Shown here piece after piece: positions 13,706 to 26,005 of a stretch of DNA of 64,000 nt. The stretch covers positions 3,906,001-3,970,000 of the forward strand of contig NC_135779.1 in NCBI RefSeq assembly GCF_028453695.1, given 5' to 3'. Below the pieces are notes generated by a model. It did no database searches. It saw nothing but the letters and a program-made list of their open reading frames with translations, and was not told where the DNA came from. Positions within the stretch are counted from its first letter, which is position 1. Every line of letters starts with the position of its first letter. Origin of the DNA: Augochlora pura. Lineage: Eukaryota; Arthropoda; Insecta; Hymenoptera; Halictidae. The position numbers and the translations under genes are program-made.

Positions 13706-15888
13706 AGATCTCTATAAAAGGCAAATTTGTATACAAAAATACTGGAAGATTGATCTTTGATATGGACGAATATAACACACTTGATTTGAAAATATCGTTA
13801 AAAAATTTCAACGAGAAAAGTACCATAATATACGCGCACACTTTTCTCCAAACTTTTATATTCTTAATTCTACATTTTTATTGTAATACATTTTATATAA
13901 GCTTATCGTTCGAACGATGATAACGTTTGAAAAAAAGTGTGCACTGGTGTCTTGAATATTGTATACATCGTAGTGTATCGATATTACAATAAAACAACTG
14001 TATTGTTAAAAATTAATTTAGAAATCATAGTTATTTGTACGATATAATATAAATACAGTTTTATTTGTGTAATTAGAAATTTAAGTAAGGTATCAAAAGA
14101 CACTTTTACTAATATATTTTGTCAATTTTAAACAAGCCCAGAATATATTTATTTTTTTCCTTGCAAAACGGATTCTCCGAATTATAAAATTTATAAAGTA
14201 TAAACACACATTTAAGTCACACCATTAAGTTCATGGAATAAATAAAATGTACTATAATAAATGCAACATATACTGTACAAAGGTGATCTTTGTAAAATTG
14301 TTAATGATGGTCGCAATTGATGGTGTAAAACGTATTTAGTTAGTACAGAACTGATCCTACATGTTAAAGCGTCGGTGAGTCGTTCTCACTTTGATATGAT
14401 ATTAAATTTTATATATATACATATGTATATATATGTATATATACATATATATATTCGCATCTGATCCAACACGTTCTCAATACGATACTAGAAATTTATA
14501 TATCCCACATGTAGCTATACAAAAAGCACCAGCATGCACGTCACATACAAAATTAATGCGAGCATTGTCACTGGAAACAATTTTTCAATTACAATGACGT
14601 TACATACTCTTTATTCTCGGTATGTAAAGCATCACTAAAGTTTTAAGTAGCTTTTAAACAAGTTACATTGCTTTAGAAATGCGTTCCATACTTATTTAGG
14701 ATTGTACAAAAAGCTTTCTCTGTTTTATAACATTATTAATTTCGTAGGAAAATCTTTAAACACCAACTGCAGAACATTCCAAGAGCAGCAGAGTAGGTTT
14801 TATTGAATTTCGACATCACACATATACATGCATGTGTGTATATATATGTATATACATATCTATTACACCACTGCCCTTAGTTTGTACTGCAAGGATAAGG
14901 CAAATTTAGATTACAAAGCTAAATTACAATTTATATCTATTTCTTATTTATAAAGCAGTTAATGGTAATGATTATTACTAATATTATTTTATCACAAGCC
15001 AATGGTGTACGAAACACTTAAAATACTGTCTGTAGCTCATGAGCTGCATAAAGCGTGATACGAGTAGGACGTTCAATTTGACCTTACACTTTAAAGTTGT
15101 ATTCTGGAAAGATCAATCATAAAACATTATCCTCCCGCAACTTGAATTCGAGTATGTCGATAGAACTGAAAAAAACTCCTCCAAATAGAACTAGGCAAGT
15201 CCAGTTCGTAAAAATATTATGTGAACATTACGTTCATTGGCAACGTAAAAATTGCTAATAATGGTAATAGTAATAATAATACGGATAATTAAACACAACA
15301 AAAAAACATATACGAATGCAAATTGGCAGAAAATTGTTTATAGAATGAAAATTCACCTTATTGCGAAGAAAGTATTGCAGACAGGCAAGATATCTCTTCA
15401 AATTACTTTGTTAGACCTAGAAAAAGATGCGTGTTACGTGCAGAATTTTCACTGCAATGATAATACTAAACATTACCTTCAATAAAACGAATAGGTAACC
15501 ATAAATGAAAGTTTCGATTTGTATAATAATGTTGCCAATGGTTTCCTCTAATTTAAGAAACTGCTGTACCATTCAAAAACAAATTTTGTTGCAGGTCAAA
15601 GAGAAAATAATAAAATTCTTATACTTATGCAATATAATGTCCTTACATGTCCTAGATACAGTAACCATCTGCAAGAGTTGACTGAATATGCAATATACTG
15701 TGTTCTTTACAAGTGCAAACAGATGTGTGTCCGTTCCAAGAACGCTGGTTCGCATTACAAAATTTCTTTGCAGAGTTTACTTTTTTATCACTCGTTTCAA
15801 TTATCTGATCGAAATTATTATACTTAAAAAATGAGATTTCATGCATTACGTTGTGTAAATAAAAGAAAAAATCTTTCATATCTGTAAC
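13706..15888. other. region between convergent Ctr1 and Rab9, probable 3' UTRs
   Basis: AT-rich with no coding signal. Minus-strand AATAAA signals (TTTATT on plus) at 13877-13882 and 14060-14065 could end long Rab9 transcripts, which would then overlap the Ctr1 3' UTR. TA/CA-type simple repeats that read as imperfect palindromes lie at 14408-14455 and 14819-14860. Confidence 0.4.
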
Positions 15889-16726
15889 CTACTCAGCACC
15901 AGATACTGGCATACAACAACTCGAACGATGAGGAGATTGTTGTTTCGAAAGATCGACTGTATCTTCAACTAACGGACGCTCTAGTCTAGCTTCTAATTGC
16001 GCCCAAGCAGCAACGGCCGCACCAAATGCTGTCTCAACATTTGTCGCATCTTTTGCAGATGTTTCTACTAATGGGGGGTCTCCATTTTGCGCACACCAAG
16101 CTCGAGCTTCTTCTGTGGAAACTTGTTTTTCTGAGTCTGGTACATCCACCTGCAAAAATAATTACATCCAGTATCAGAATGACTTGTCATTTTGTGTTTT
16201 CTCTAGGCAAAGTTGGACAATATTTTATAATATATTTAAGAATATTTTAAATTCATTAAAAGCCCAATTCTGTCTCTATGCTTCTACTTACTTTATTGCC
16301 AACAACTATAAATGGGAACGTTGATCCTTCTTGAACGTCTGCGTAATAAAGAAATTCAGATCTCCAAAGTGCTAAGTTTTTAAAGCTTGTTCTATCATCG
16401 ACTGCATAAGTCAACAAACAGATGTCAGAGCCTCTGTAAAATGGGGTTCTGAGGGTTTTAAATCTTTCTTGTCCCGCTGTATCCCATATTTGAAGCGTAT
16501 AAGCTTCTCCATTAATCTCAATGTCTTTGTTTAAGAATTCCACTCCAATAGTGTGAAAACTTTGTTCGTCGAAATGATTTGACACAAATCTGTTCATCAG
16601 ACATGACTTGCCCACACCGCCGTCACCCAAAATCACTACCTTTAAAAGTGTTGATCTTTGAGAATTTCGATTTTGTAGATTTCCACCTCTTGGTGTGCCT
16701 GGTGTGGTAGAACTGTTTACTGACAT
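15889..16726 (-). CDS. Rab9: Ras-related GTPase Rab9
   Basis: Small GTPase of late endosomes that directs retrograde transport to the trans-Golgi network and lysosome biogenesis. Two exons: 16726-16292 (145 codons, ending at GNK, donor GTAAGT) and 16149-15889 (86 codons and stop), total 231 residues against about 201 in human. All G motifs are visible: P-loop GDGGVGKS, switch I threonine in HTIGVEF, DTAGQE, NKVD across the splice junction and ETSAK. Switch sequences FLNKDIEINGE and TPFYRGSDICLLTY are typical of Rab9. The first ~26 residues (MSVNSSTTPGTPRGG onward) are an extension. The C-terminus is odd: the prenylation cysteine pair (SSCC) is followed by seven more residues, MPVSGAE, instead of being terminal. 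The gene is divergent from Drosha and convergent with Ctr1. Confidence 0.93.
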
Positions 16727-19325
16727 TTTTAATTCGTTGTTTCTTTATTAAATGGTACACTTGAAAAGTACTATATGTATATATACTATATGTCTATACA
16801 TATATATATATATAAATGTATATATATATGTATATTTAAAATAATGTCTCTCTCATATCAATATTCTTGATAGGAAACAATCGAATTGTTTGTTCGTCAA
16901 TTGTGTTCGATTTCCTGTCAATGTAAGGATCAGCTGATTCTGATTCTAAATATGTTAATTCACTTTCTCCTTACACTATTCCCACTTTTTGACAGCAATT
17001 TAACACCAGTAACTTGCAAGTGTTGCGCTTTCCGTACACAATCAATAATCACAGCATTTAAAATATTTTACTACCTTGATCTTTAATCCTCGGCGAAGCA
17101 TAACCTTCTCTTTTCATATCAGAGTTTGAGTGGCCATTTAAAAATAAAATTCGATTGATTTTTGCTAACGAAACCGTAATTTAAAACATCGCTGGTTATG
17201 GGTTTAACTCCTTTCGAATTAATTTAATTATTCCCGTGGAAACAGATACCTTTGCGATGATGCTCCTTGTTATCGAGTCACAATCATTGGAGAATAAAAT
17301 TGCAATTTCTTGGAACTGATATGTGTCGTTCGTTTACTCAAAGGCATTTAGTGAACGCCAATAACGTAAACGATTCTTCAATGCTTTCAAGCAGCTAAAA
17401 TCCGCTGCTGTCTCTGAACATTTTTGTTCTACGCAAAGCATTTGACAGTTTGCAGACGACGAAAGGAACGCCCATGTTGAATGTTGAACGCTCAAGGCAG
17501 AACATGGCTACCTGAAATTATAAATAATATCAATCCCGTGCATTCGAAGCAACATTAGTGTTCTACAACCAACTAATAATAACTTTTACAATAATAACAC
17601 GGTACTGAATGTACTACTGCACTGAACAATGTAAATCGTAAATTACTCGACTTATTTAAATATGCGTGGAAATCTTTTTTTATGTAATCGTTTAGATTGT
17701 CAAGTTTTATCTGAAATATGGAAAGACTAATTTCTAAAGCTAAGAATTGAATAAAATAGATTTACTGTGGTAATAGTTCAATCGGACAAATTGAAAAATA
17801 AAATCTATTATAGTTTTTATTTTCGTATATTTTATTTACTTATGATTATCATAAATTCATAAACTTCGAATACATTGAATGGAATAGTGAAAAATATGTT
17901 TGGGCAAGTTATATTACACAATTATAATTATCTATTATTATTTAACTAATTCGAAATCAATTTGAATTGTTTCACGATCGACTACAAGATGGTGCTTCGG
18001 TATGAAAGTATGGCGGTAAAACTGAACTGTAAGAAAAAGAAGCCTTTCATTTTGTGTCTACTTTATGAACTCATATGTAATCGAAATATGGTAAGGTATA
18101 TTACATGTAGTTTCGAATCGTGCGTATATTATTATACGCAAATCATTGGCAGAACGAGTACTTATTTAAACTTTAATTAATTTATTTGTACAGTAGTGGG
18201 TTCTACTCCTTTACACTTTTTGTGCTCCCTATTGGCGGTCGATAGCAATAAGTTTCGATTTTCAAATAATTATTAAGGCGTTAGTAAATAAGCTAACTCT
18301 GTCTTAATAAGATCCATAACGAATTCTGGTTTCGTTCTGATTCTCTTTCGAATCTCTAGTCACAGCAACCTTCACGTGGTGAGACTCGGGCAATCGAAGT
18401 AATTTTCGATTTCCAATCAGTTGTAGGTTGAAAGAAACTTCGATCGTTCTATAACTGATTGGAAAATTACATAGAGCTAATGGCTGTGAAGTAGTATTGA
18501 TATGAAATGGATTTTTTAAATATTAAGTAGACGCAAAAATAGAGTGTCTCCGATAGCGCATAGAACGAGACTAGCTACAGCGTTCGTCAGTGTGACTTGC
18601 TCTACATGTAGTTGTGCTGATTTTATGCTCTCTTGCTTACTCGCTGTTTTCTTTCTTTTTCTTTGACTGTGAGGACAGCGCGGTCTCACTACTAAATTTC
18701 CAACTAATTAGAGCAAAGAAAATCTTTTATTTTAATTTTTGTTAACGCATCGAGCTGCGGTCTAGAGGTATGCACGAATAAAACCCATTATTGTATTATT
18801 TTACGGAGGTCGCCACCAGTCTCCGCTCGCCATACCACAAGAGATAACATGTTTCGAATCTATACCTTCCGATGTCGTATTCATATACCTCGTTTATGTT
18901 AGTGTGCCAAAAGAATTCTAATTTTTATTCTGAATAAATGTCAAAACCGAGTGAAAGGACGATTAATATCGTATTCTTTAGTTACTTCCATTTATCGGAA
19001 TTTCATCGCATCGAAAGTCAAACACTGTGAGACCACGTATAAGATACCTATATAACTTCATCAACATCATTAGTTGACAGTCGAATCTCGGTAATTTGTA
19101 TCTCTATAATTCAAAAACTACTGTGAATACAGTTTTCTAATTTTCTTTTGCTACGGTGTAAAAACTGGAAAAGAATCTCTTCCCTTTGGATTCAAGTTAC
19201 TGAGATTTGTCTTAACGTTGTACAGAGTTACAGTAGAATTAAGCCATCAATTATTACGGAGTAATTAAGTTATGTCTTAATATCTTAACATTTGTACGAT
19301 TTTCAGGTAAACTATTTTACAGGAT
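16727..19325. promoter_or_regulatory. divergent upstream region of Rab9 and Drosha
   Basis: No coding sequence is supported. The stretch must hold the transcription starts of both genes. Drosha's start codon lies just after two tandem acceptor-like sites (TTTCAG ending at 19306 and TTTTACAG ending at 19322), so at least one non-coding Drosha exon is upstream. TA-type simple repeats occur at 16773-16835. A strong hairpin is described separately. Confidence 0.4.
18410..18465. other. 17-bp-stem hairpin upstream of Drosha
   Basis: Arms 18410-18426 and 18449-18465 pair over 17 positions: 16 Watson-Crick pairs plus one G:U when read as plus-strand RNA. The loop is 22 bases. The size range suits a structured RNA element, but the stem is shorter than that of a usual pre-miRNA with its flanking stem. 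Confidence 0.45.
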
Positions 19326-22300
19326 ATGGCAAATCCTCCTACAAATGTTGGCCAATCTTATTTTTGGAATTCGGGGGTCTCTCAACCACAAAACATGGGA
19401 TATTATTCTGTGCCCCCACCGAATTTTCCACCTCCGAACTTTAGGCAACCACCACCTTCTTACAACATACCTGTTTCCAGTATGCCTGAGACTAAACCAG
19501 CTAATTTCATGCCATCTTATCAACCTGTAACACCATGTTATAGAAATGAAGGCTCAAATTCTTACTCCGATGTTTCTTATCAAAATCAAACACAGCCACA
19601 ATGTAATGATCAAAACTATGGGTATCCTGGTTACTCTCAACCGGTTGCAAGTAACTTTAATTCAAACTGGGATGAAAGATGTACTTATCACAATAATACC
19701 ACCAGCAAGTGGAATCCTAGTAGTAGTTATACATATGAATGGAACAAATCACAAGATAATACAAATTCTTGGTATGAAACAAATCAAGCACAGGAGGACA
19801 ATAGAAAATCTGTGTACGATAAAAGTAATGAATCCTCTAAAAGTAGGCGATCCGAAAGTAAATTTAGAGATAAAGAATCTTCAAATAGTCATTCATCTAG
19901 CAGGAAACGTTCTAGAAGTCCGGAAAGTAGATCAAGATGTAGTAGATCGCCGTACAAGTCACGATACGATTCTCAGAGAGATAGACACTCAAAGTATCAT
20001 AAAAATAGATCAAACTCTAGAGAACGGTCGCATAACGGAGATTCGTTTGATAGAAGATCGTCCTATAGAAGGAATTCCACGTACACGTCGCGTTCTCACA
20101 GATCATACTCGACTCACAGAAGCAGGAAACGTTCGAAATCGCAAGAATCTTATTCCTCCAGAGCTAGTAGTCCAAATAACAATACCTCTGCTAAAAAAGA
20201 CCCAACTGAAAGAGAGTTACTTCTCGAAAAATATAGGTAACATCCACACTTGAAATGATTTTTATAGAAACATTTTTTGCTATTATATTATTTTATAGGC
20301 AGGATTATTGTGCGACCAGCAAAGATATGGAGAGAAAAATGGATGAATTGTCGGCGATGGGACCCGAAGGTATAATGGAAAACGCGAGAAAAGTATGGAC
20401 GCGCACTGCACCAGCAGATTTGTATTATTCCAGAGATGAGAGCAATCCAAAGATAATGAGGGGTACATTAAAATTGCACGAATTATGCGAAGTGTTTAAG
20501 AAAATATTATTGGATAGAGCTACAACTGCAAGAGCTTTGCAGGTATATTTATTATTTATTAACGATGCTTGCAACATTCAAATTATTAATTATGGAGTTT
20601 TTAGCCTCCTTACGAACCACCGCCGAGAAAAACTAGAGCACGTCTATGCAGGCATAAATCAGAAGTTTGTAGCAGCTCCTCTTCAGATAGTGATAGTTCA
20701 ATGGATGAAGATGATAGAACAATGGAAGAACTAATGGCAAAGAAACAACATCCGCAAAGATTACATCCGGAAATGTGGTTTAATGATCCAGGAGAAGTAA
20801 CTATATTCCCTAAGCTTTATTGATTTTCAAACGCATATAAATTTTCCTAACAATTTAATATGTTTCAGATGAACGATGGACCCTTGTGTAGATGTAGTGC
20901 GAAGTCAAGAAGATCAGGAATTCGTCATGGCATTTATGCTGGAGAAGGGGCAATAAACAAGTGCAATTTAAATTCAACTAACGCGGATAGATTATATCAT
21001 TATCGAATTACAATTAGTCCTCCAACAAATTTCCTTACTAAAACGCCAACAATTATTAAGCATGATGAACATGAATTTATATTCGAAGGATTCTCTATGC
21101 TCTCTCATTTTGCTCTTGTCAAATTGCCGACATGTAAAGTAATCAGATTTAATATAGAATACACGATTCTCTATATAGATGAGAAGTTGCCAGAAAATTT
21201 TACCATCCAAGAATTGGATTTTTTCCGTAAGACAAAGTTTATCATATCTTGTACTCGCAACTTTTTTACTTATATCTATTTAAAATATTACTTTCACTTC
21301 CAGAACACTATTTATTTAAGGAAATATTGGAGCTTGTCGATTTCGATTTACAAGCTGCGCAAGATAAGTCTGGCTGCGGACAGTTTCATTTTATGCCGAG
21401 ATTTGTACGTGACTTAGCAGATAATGGACAGGAAATCCTGTCTATGAACGAGGTTTTAAATTATCTGATAAAAAGTAGTAAATTATTAATAGACCCAGAA
21501 GACTTACCTAGACTAGTGGAGATGCCACAATATAAGTGGCAAAATTTTGCGGACGAGGTGAAGGGTATGATAGTTACATATCCCGGGAAAAAACCGTGCA
21601 GCGTTCGCGTGGACCAATTGGATAGGAATCAAACAGATTCGTCACCCGGTGTGATAGCTTATCCGGAAATTGTTCATTTTGGAATCAGACCTCCACAGCT
21701 TAGCTATGCAGGAAATGCAGAGTATATATTTTGTCGTATAAAATTGTTTTTCTATTGGTTCAGGATGTTTCACTTGCACGCTTCTTATTTCAGTTACCAA
21801 AAAGCATGGAGGGACTATGTAAAATTTCGACACCTACTAGCCAACATGCCAAAGCCATCGTTTGAAGATAAGAGGAAACTAGAGGCGAAGGAGAATAAAC
21901 TTCAAGAATTGAGAACGCAAAGTAAAATGAAGCGTGATGTTACCGTTGATGTTAGCTCTGAAGGATTTTACAGGACTGGGATAATGTGCGACATAGTACA
22001 ACATGCCATGCTAATTCCTGTACTTGTTTGTCATTTGAGATTTCATAAATCCTTGGATAACTTAGAACGTACATTAGGATACGAATTTAAGAATAGATAT
22101 CTTCTTCAATTAGCGTTGACTCATCCGAGTTACCGTGAAAACTTCGGCACGAATCCGGATCATGCTCGAAATTCTTTGACCAATTGTGGAATAAGGCAAC
22201 CCGAGTATGGCGATCGACGGATTCATTACATGAACACACGTAAACGTGGTATCAATACATTAATCAATATAATGTCAAGATTCGGTGCGCGAACGGAAAC

Positions 22301-23868
22301 GGAGTCTTCGATAGCGCATAATGAGAGACTGGAATTCTTGGGGGATGCGGTGGTTGAATTTCTAACATCGATCCATTTATTTCATATGTTCCCCGATTTG
22401 GAAGAAGGTGGCTTAGCAACCTACAGAGCAGCGATCGTACAAAATCAGCATCTCGCCGTATTAGCGAAAAAGCTAAACTTGGAGGAATACATGCTTTACG
22501 CTCACGGCAGTGATCTGTGTCACGATTTAGAATTAAGGCATGCTATGGCAAATTGTTTTGAAGCTTTAATGGGTTCACTATTCCTAGATGGAGGTATAGA
22601 AGTAGCTGATCGGGTATTTGGTGAAACACTGTTTAAGGATGAAGAAGATCTTATGAAAGTTTGGGTAAATTATCCTAAACATCCTCTGCAGGAACAGGAA
22701 CCAACTGGCGATAGGCAATGGATACCGAGTTTTGAATTATTACAGGTGAACAAACATCGATGTACGACACTGAAGTTAGAAGTGCTTATCATTAATTAAT
22801 ATTTTGTTTTACACAGAAATTAACGAAATTCGAAGAATCTATTGGCATAGAATTTACTCACATTCGTCTTCTAGCAAGAGCATTTACTGATCGCAGTATA
22901 GGATACACAAACTTAACGTTGGGTTCTAATCAACGTTTAGAATTTCTAGGGGATACTGTGTTGCAGCTCATAGTTTCAGAATATTTGTACAAATATTTCC
23001 CAGAACATCATGAGGGTCACCTATCAGTAAGTAGCATGATTCGATTGTTTTCTTACCACGAACCGTAATACAATTTCTCCTCATTTTGCAGCTTCTACGC
23101 AGTTCCCTTGTAAATAATAAAACGCAAGCTGTTGTATGTGACGATTTAGGGATGACCCAATATGCGCTTTATGGAAATCCAAAAGCTGAATTAAAAACTA
23201 AAGACAGAGCTGACTTACTGGAAGCATTTTTAGGAGCTCTTTATGTTGATAAGGGTTTAGAATATTGTCACGTTTTCTGTGACGTATGTTTCTTCCCACG
23301 CTTGCAAGACTTTATCATGAATCAAGATTGGAATGATCCAAAGAGTAAATTACAACAGTGTTGTTTAACGTTAAGGACGATGGATGGTGGTGAACCTGAT
23401 ATTCCCGTGTACAAGTACGTTGCAAGAATGTTTAGAATTTAATTGCGATATCTGAAAATAATTACTGGTTTTTTGTTTTCAGAGTAATCGAGTGTAAAGG
23501 TCCCACAAATACCAGAGTATATACCGTAGCTGTATATTTTCAAGGAAAACGATTGGCGAAAGCTTCGGGCCATAGTATACAAGAAGCGGAAATGAACTCA
23601 GCCAAAGAAGCGCTAGAAAAATCACAAGGTATAGAAGCTAAATGGTACAAAAGCAAAGTTAGATTTGTAATTTCTAATTTATTATGATTTTTTTCCAGAT
23701 CTATTCCCACAATTGGATCATCAAAAGCGTGTCATAGCTAAAAGTATGAAAATGCAACAGTGGCCGAATAAGCATAAATCTAGGGGCAGATCTATGAAAC
23801 CTACAGATAAATACGATGATAATAATGAGTCGAATCACCGCTCTAAAAGAAGTCGCAGTGAAATATAA
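19326..23868 (+). CDS. drosha: Drosha, nuclear ribonuclease III
   Basis: Catalytic subunit of Microprocessor; cuts primary microRNA hairpins in the nucleus with its partner Pasha/DGCR8. Ten exons keep frame: 19326-20236, 20299-20542, 20605-20796, 20869-21226, 21304-21721, 21794-22745, 22817-23026, 23092-23414, 23483-23628, 23699-23868, giving 1307 residues (human 1374). Order: Pro/Gln/Asn-rich N-terminus (about 1-140), RS-rich region (about 170-290), central domain with the zinc-binding segment (DGPLCRCSAKSRRSGIRH) and platform region (HFGIRPPQLSYAG). RNase III domain a carries ERLEFLGD at 885-892 and Glu 964. RNase III domain b carries QRLEFLGD at 1064-1071 and Glu 1139. A dsRBD follows near 1180-1250. 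All catalytic acidic positions I can check are present, so the enzyme looks intact. The large exon 6 carries RNase III domain a uninterrupted. The tail is basic. The gene is convergent with TRUB2. Confidence 0.96.
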
Positions 23869-23954
23869 TGGTACCATTAAAAATTAATTTATTGCAATCG
23901 AAGCTTTTAAGAACGTTTGTATCAAATGTATAATAATGTCTAATAACTTAGTGA

Positions 23955-23960
23955 AATAAA
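23955..23960 (+). terminator. poly(A) signal of Drosha
   Basis: AATAAA 87 bases past the Drosha stop codon and before the TRUB2 stop on the other strand. Confidence 0.6.
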
Positions 23961-23985
23961 TCTTGAAAATTTGTGCTAAAAATAT

Positions 23986-23991
23986 TTTATT
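23986..23991 (-). terminator. poly(A) signal of TRUB2
   Basis: The minus strand reads AATAAA 26 bases past the TRUB2 stop. It lies downstream of the Drosha signal on the other strand, so the two 3' UTRs probably overlap or nearly touch. Confidence 0.55.
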
Positions 23992-24016
23992 ATATATTAC
24001 AAATTTTACATTAAGT

Positions 24017-25246
24017 TCATGCCGATAATTGTTTCTGCGCTTCTACATGTTTAGTTTCAGATTTAGACTTTACCAATACGGGACTGTCTTGTTTCAACAC
24101 CTTTTTATTCTTTACAAGAATTTTTCGACACATGCTCATGTTTTCCAAGATATTTTTCAAGTTCCAGTGTTTCATTAATAAGGCGTGGTCCAGAGTAAAT
24201 AATCCATCCTGAATACAAAGAATCTGAGTACAGGTAGCTGTACTATGAAGCTGCATTCCAAGCTCGTGAATTAGAGTTTTCAAATACATCTCGTTTTCAT
24301 TCATACAAACGATCTCTGTAAGATTGTACAATTAGGATAAACAAGTTATAAAATTTTATAGCAATTACTTGCCTAATGTAAATTCCGGAGGTGAAAAATC
24401 TACGCATCTAATCGTATATATCATTGGGATAGCTTTATTTTGTGGTCTTAAAAGACCTTTAACTGCCAAATCATATGCTGCTTGACTTTGTATATCTACT
24501 CCAGATAATCTGCAAACATATAGAAGAATATATATATTTTACACAGTTACAACTCGTTAATTTGTAAATGAAATGATGAAATCTTAGAAGATTTTTGAAT
24601 ATAGAATTTGGTACACACTCGAACATCTTTCTTTGATGAGAAGATTGCATTGAGCTGCATAGTTTGTCGATATGACCGCGTTTCACGTGTTTAAATGTAG
24701 ATTTTTCTACTATTTTTCCAGTAGAGAAATAGTTGTTTGTTGCTCTGCCAAGCATTCCTTTAACTTTGTAATATCTTGTAACACTGGCATTTACTAGTTT
24801 GTGTACTATAATGCAACCACTGTTAATACCACAAACTGTAACTCCACAGGTATCTGTTCCTACTATTTTTGTACATGCCATCTTGAAGTCATTCTGCTGA
24901 TAGCGAGGTCCTACTACTAATGGATTATCAGCGTAACTGTCGCGTACAACAACATTCATCGGACCATTTGTTGGACCTTCTATAACCACATGCTGATCTG
25001 GAGGTCTCACATACATATCATTTAAATCTAAAAATATATCAAAAATAAAAACATGTGAACACAAAATAACATTTACTTGCTAAGAAAGGTACTATTACCT
25101 TTACATAATTTCATTACGGTTGTATTTTTCATTTGAACAAATACACTGCCTGATTCTTTATAAAGAACAAACACCCCATTTAATCCTTTATACAATACAC
25201 TTGCATCATTTACATATTTCTGTACAACTTTCTTAGTAATATTCAT
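24017..25246 (-). CDS. TRUB2: mitochondrial pseudouridine synthase TRUB2 homologue
   Basis: TruB-family protein; in human a mitochondrial RNA-granule pseudouridine synthase acting on mitochondrial mRNAs. Four exons: 25246-25099, 25027-24619, 24509-24373 and 24315-24017, giving 330 residues (human 331). Family segments: LYKGLNGVFVLYKESG at the N-terminus, NPLVVGPRYQQ, YYKVKGMLGRATNNYFSTGK with KIVEKSTFKHV, QSSHQRKMFE, AAYDLAVKGLLRPQNK, IRCVDFSPPEFTL, LKTLIHELGMQL and CTQILCIQDGLFTLDHALL. Two oddities. The catalytic loop reads KIVGTDTCGV: the position of the catalytic Asp (five before the conserved Gly) holds Gly 106, with the nearest Asp at 108. Intron 3 uses a GC donor (TTAG|GCAAGT) with a normal AG acceptor; this is the only splice that keeps the conserved frame. 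The gene converges on Drosha with 148 bases between stop codons. Confidence 0.9.
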
Positions 25247-25969
25247 TTTGAAATATGCTTCTCTCTCTTGTTAAAGTCACTTAAGACGAATAACCTCACC
25301 AGCATAATACTCCAAAATGTATTCAATAGAAAGATATATTGATCCTTCAAGAAAAGTTAATTATACGAAGTTAAAATAATCAGACCCTCTCCCATCAATA
25401 TATTTCAACATTTCGTTACTTTATTATTGTATAAGAAACATCTTTAAGAAATCTGTTTAGCAGTAAACATGATCGTGACATTGTAACATGTGCTGCTGTT
25501 CCCTACGAAATTTCGAAACTTACCTGAGAGGTGCGTGAAAACTAGGTAGCGCCACCATAAAATTCCGAAAGATAATCAACTCTATCGGTAGAAACGTTGA
25601 ACAGTTTGAGTATTTTGCCACTGCACGGTTTGACTCTGTACGGACCTCTTTTAACTAAACTTCAATATTTCGCCGCAAGTGGTTTAACTTTCAAACAGGA
25701 TATATCTAAGACGCTGAACACTATGAAAGGTTGTTAAAAAAGACAAACAGAACTTCAATAATTAGTAACGATCAGAGAACATGTTGGTATTATAACATCA
25801 TTTTATTAGATTTAAATTGAAATCGGTTATAAATTATGGTGATGATTTTGAATACTAGGACTAGGACAAATGGTTCTCGCTGCTCTGCTCAGTATACTCA
25901 ATTTCATATTGCGTATAGGTGATGTAGGGTAAACGCCATCGTTTGAAACCACTTTTTCTCTTTTTCTCA

Positions 25970-25972
<3 letters not shown>

Positions 25973-26003
<31 letters not shown>
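25973..26003 (+). repeat. CT microsatellite
   Basis: Uninterrupted CT dinucleotide run. Further plus-strand CT runs: 1014-1025, 1181-1213, 29548-29576, 30216-30240, 33141-33162, 35249-35267, 36831-36862 and 37010-37030. One run of opposite sense (GA on plus) is at 27769-27788. Confidence 0.9.

Positions 26004-26005
<2 letters not shown>

Noticed and set aside
14408..14455. Palindromic TATATACATATG-type sequence as an origin or regulatory site
   Set aside because: Explained as TA/CA simple repeats; similar runs occur at 16773-16835 and 35533-35592.
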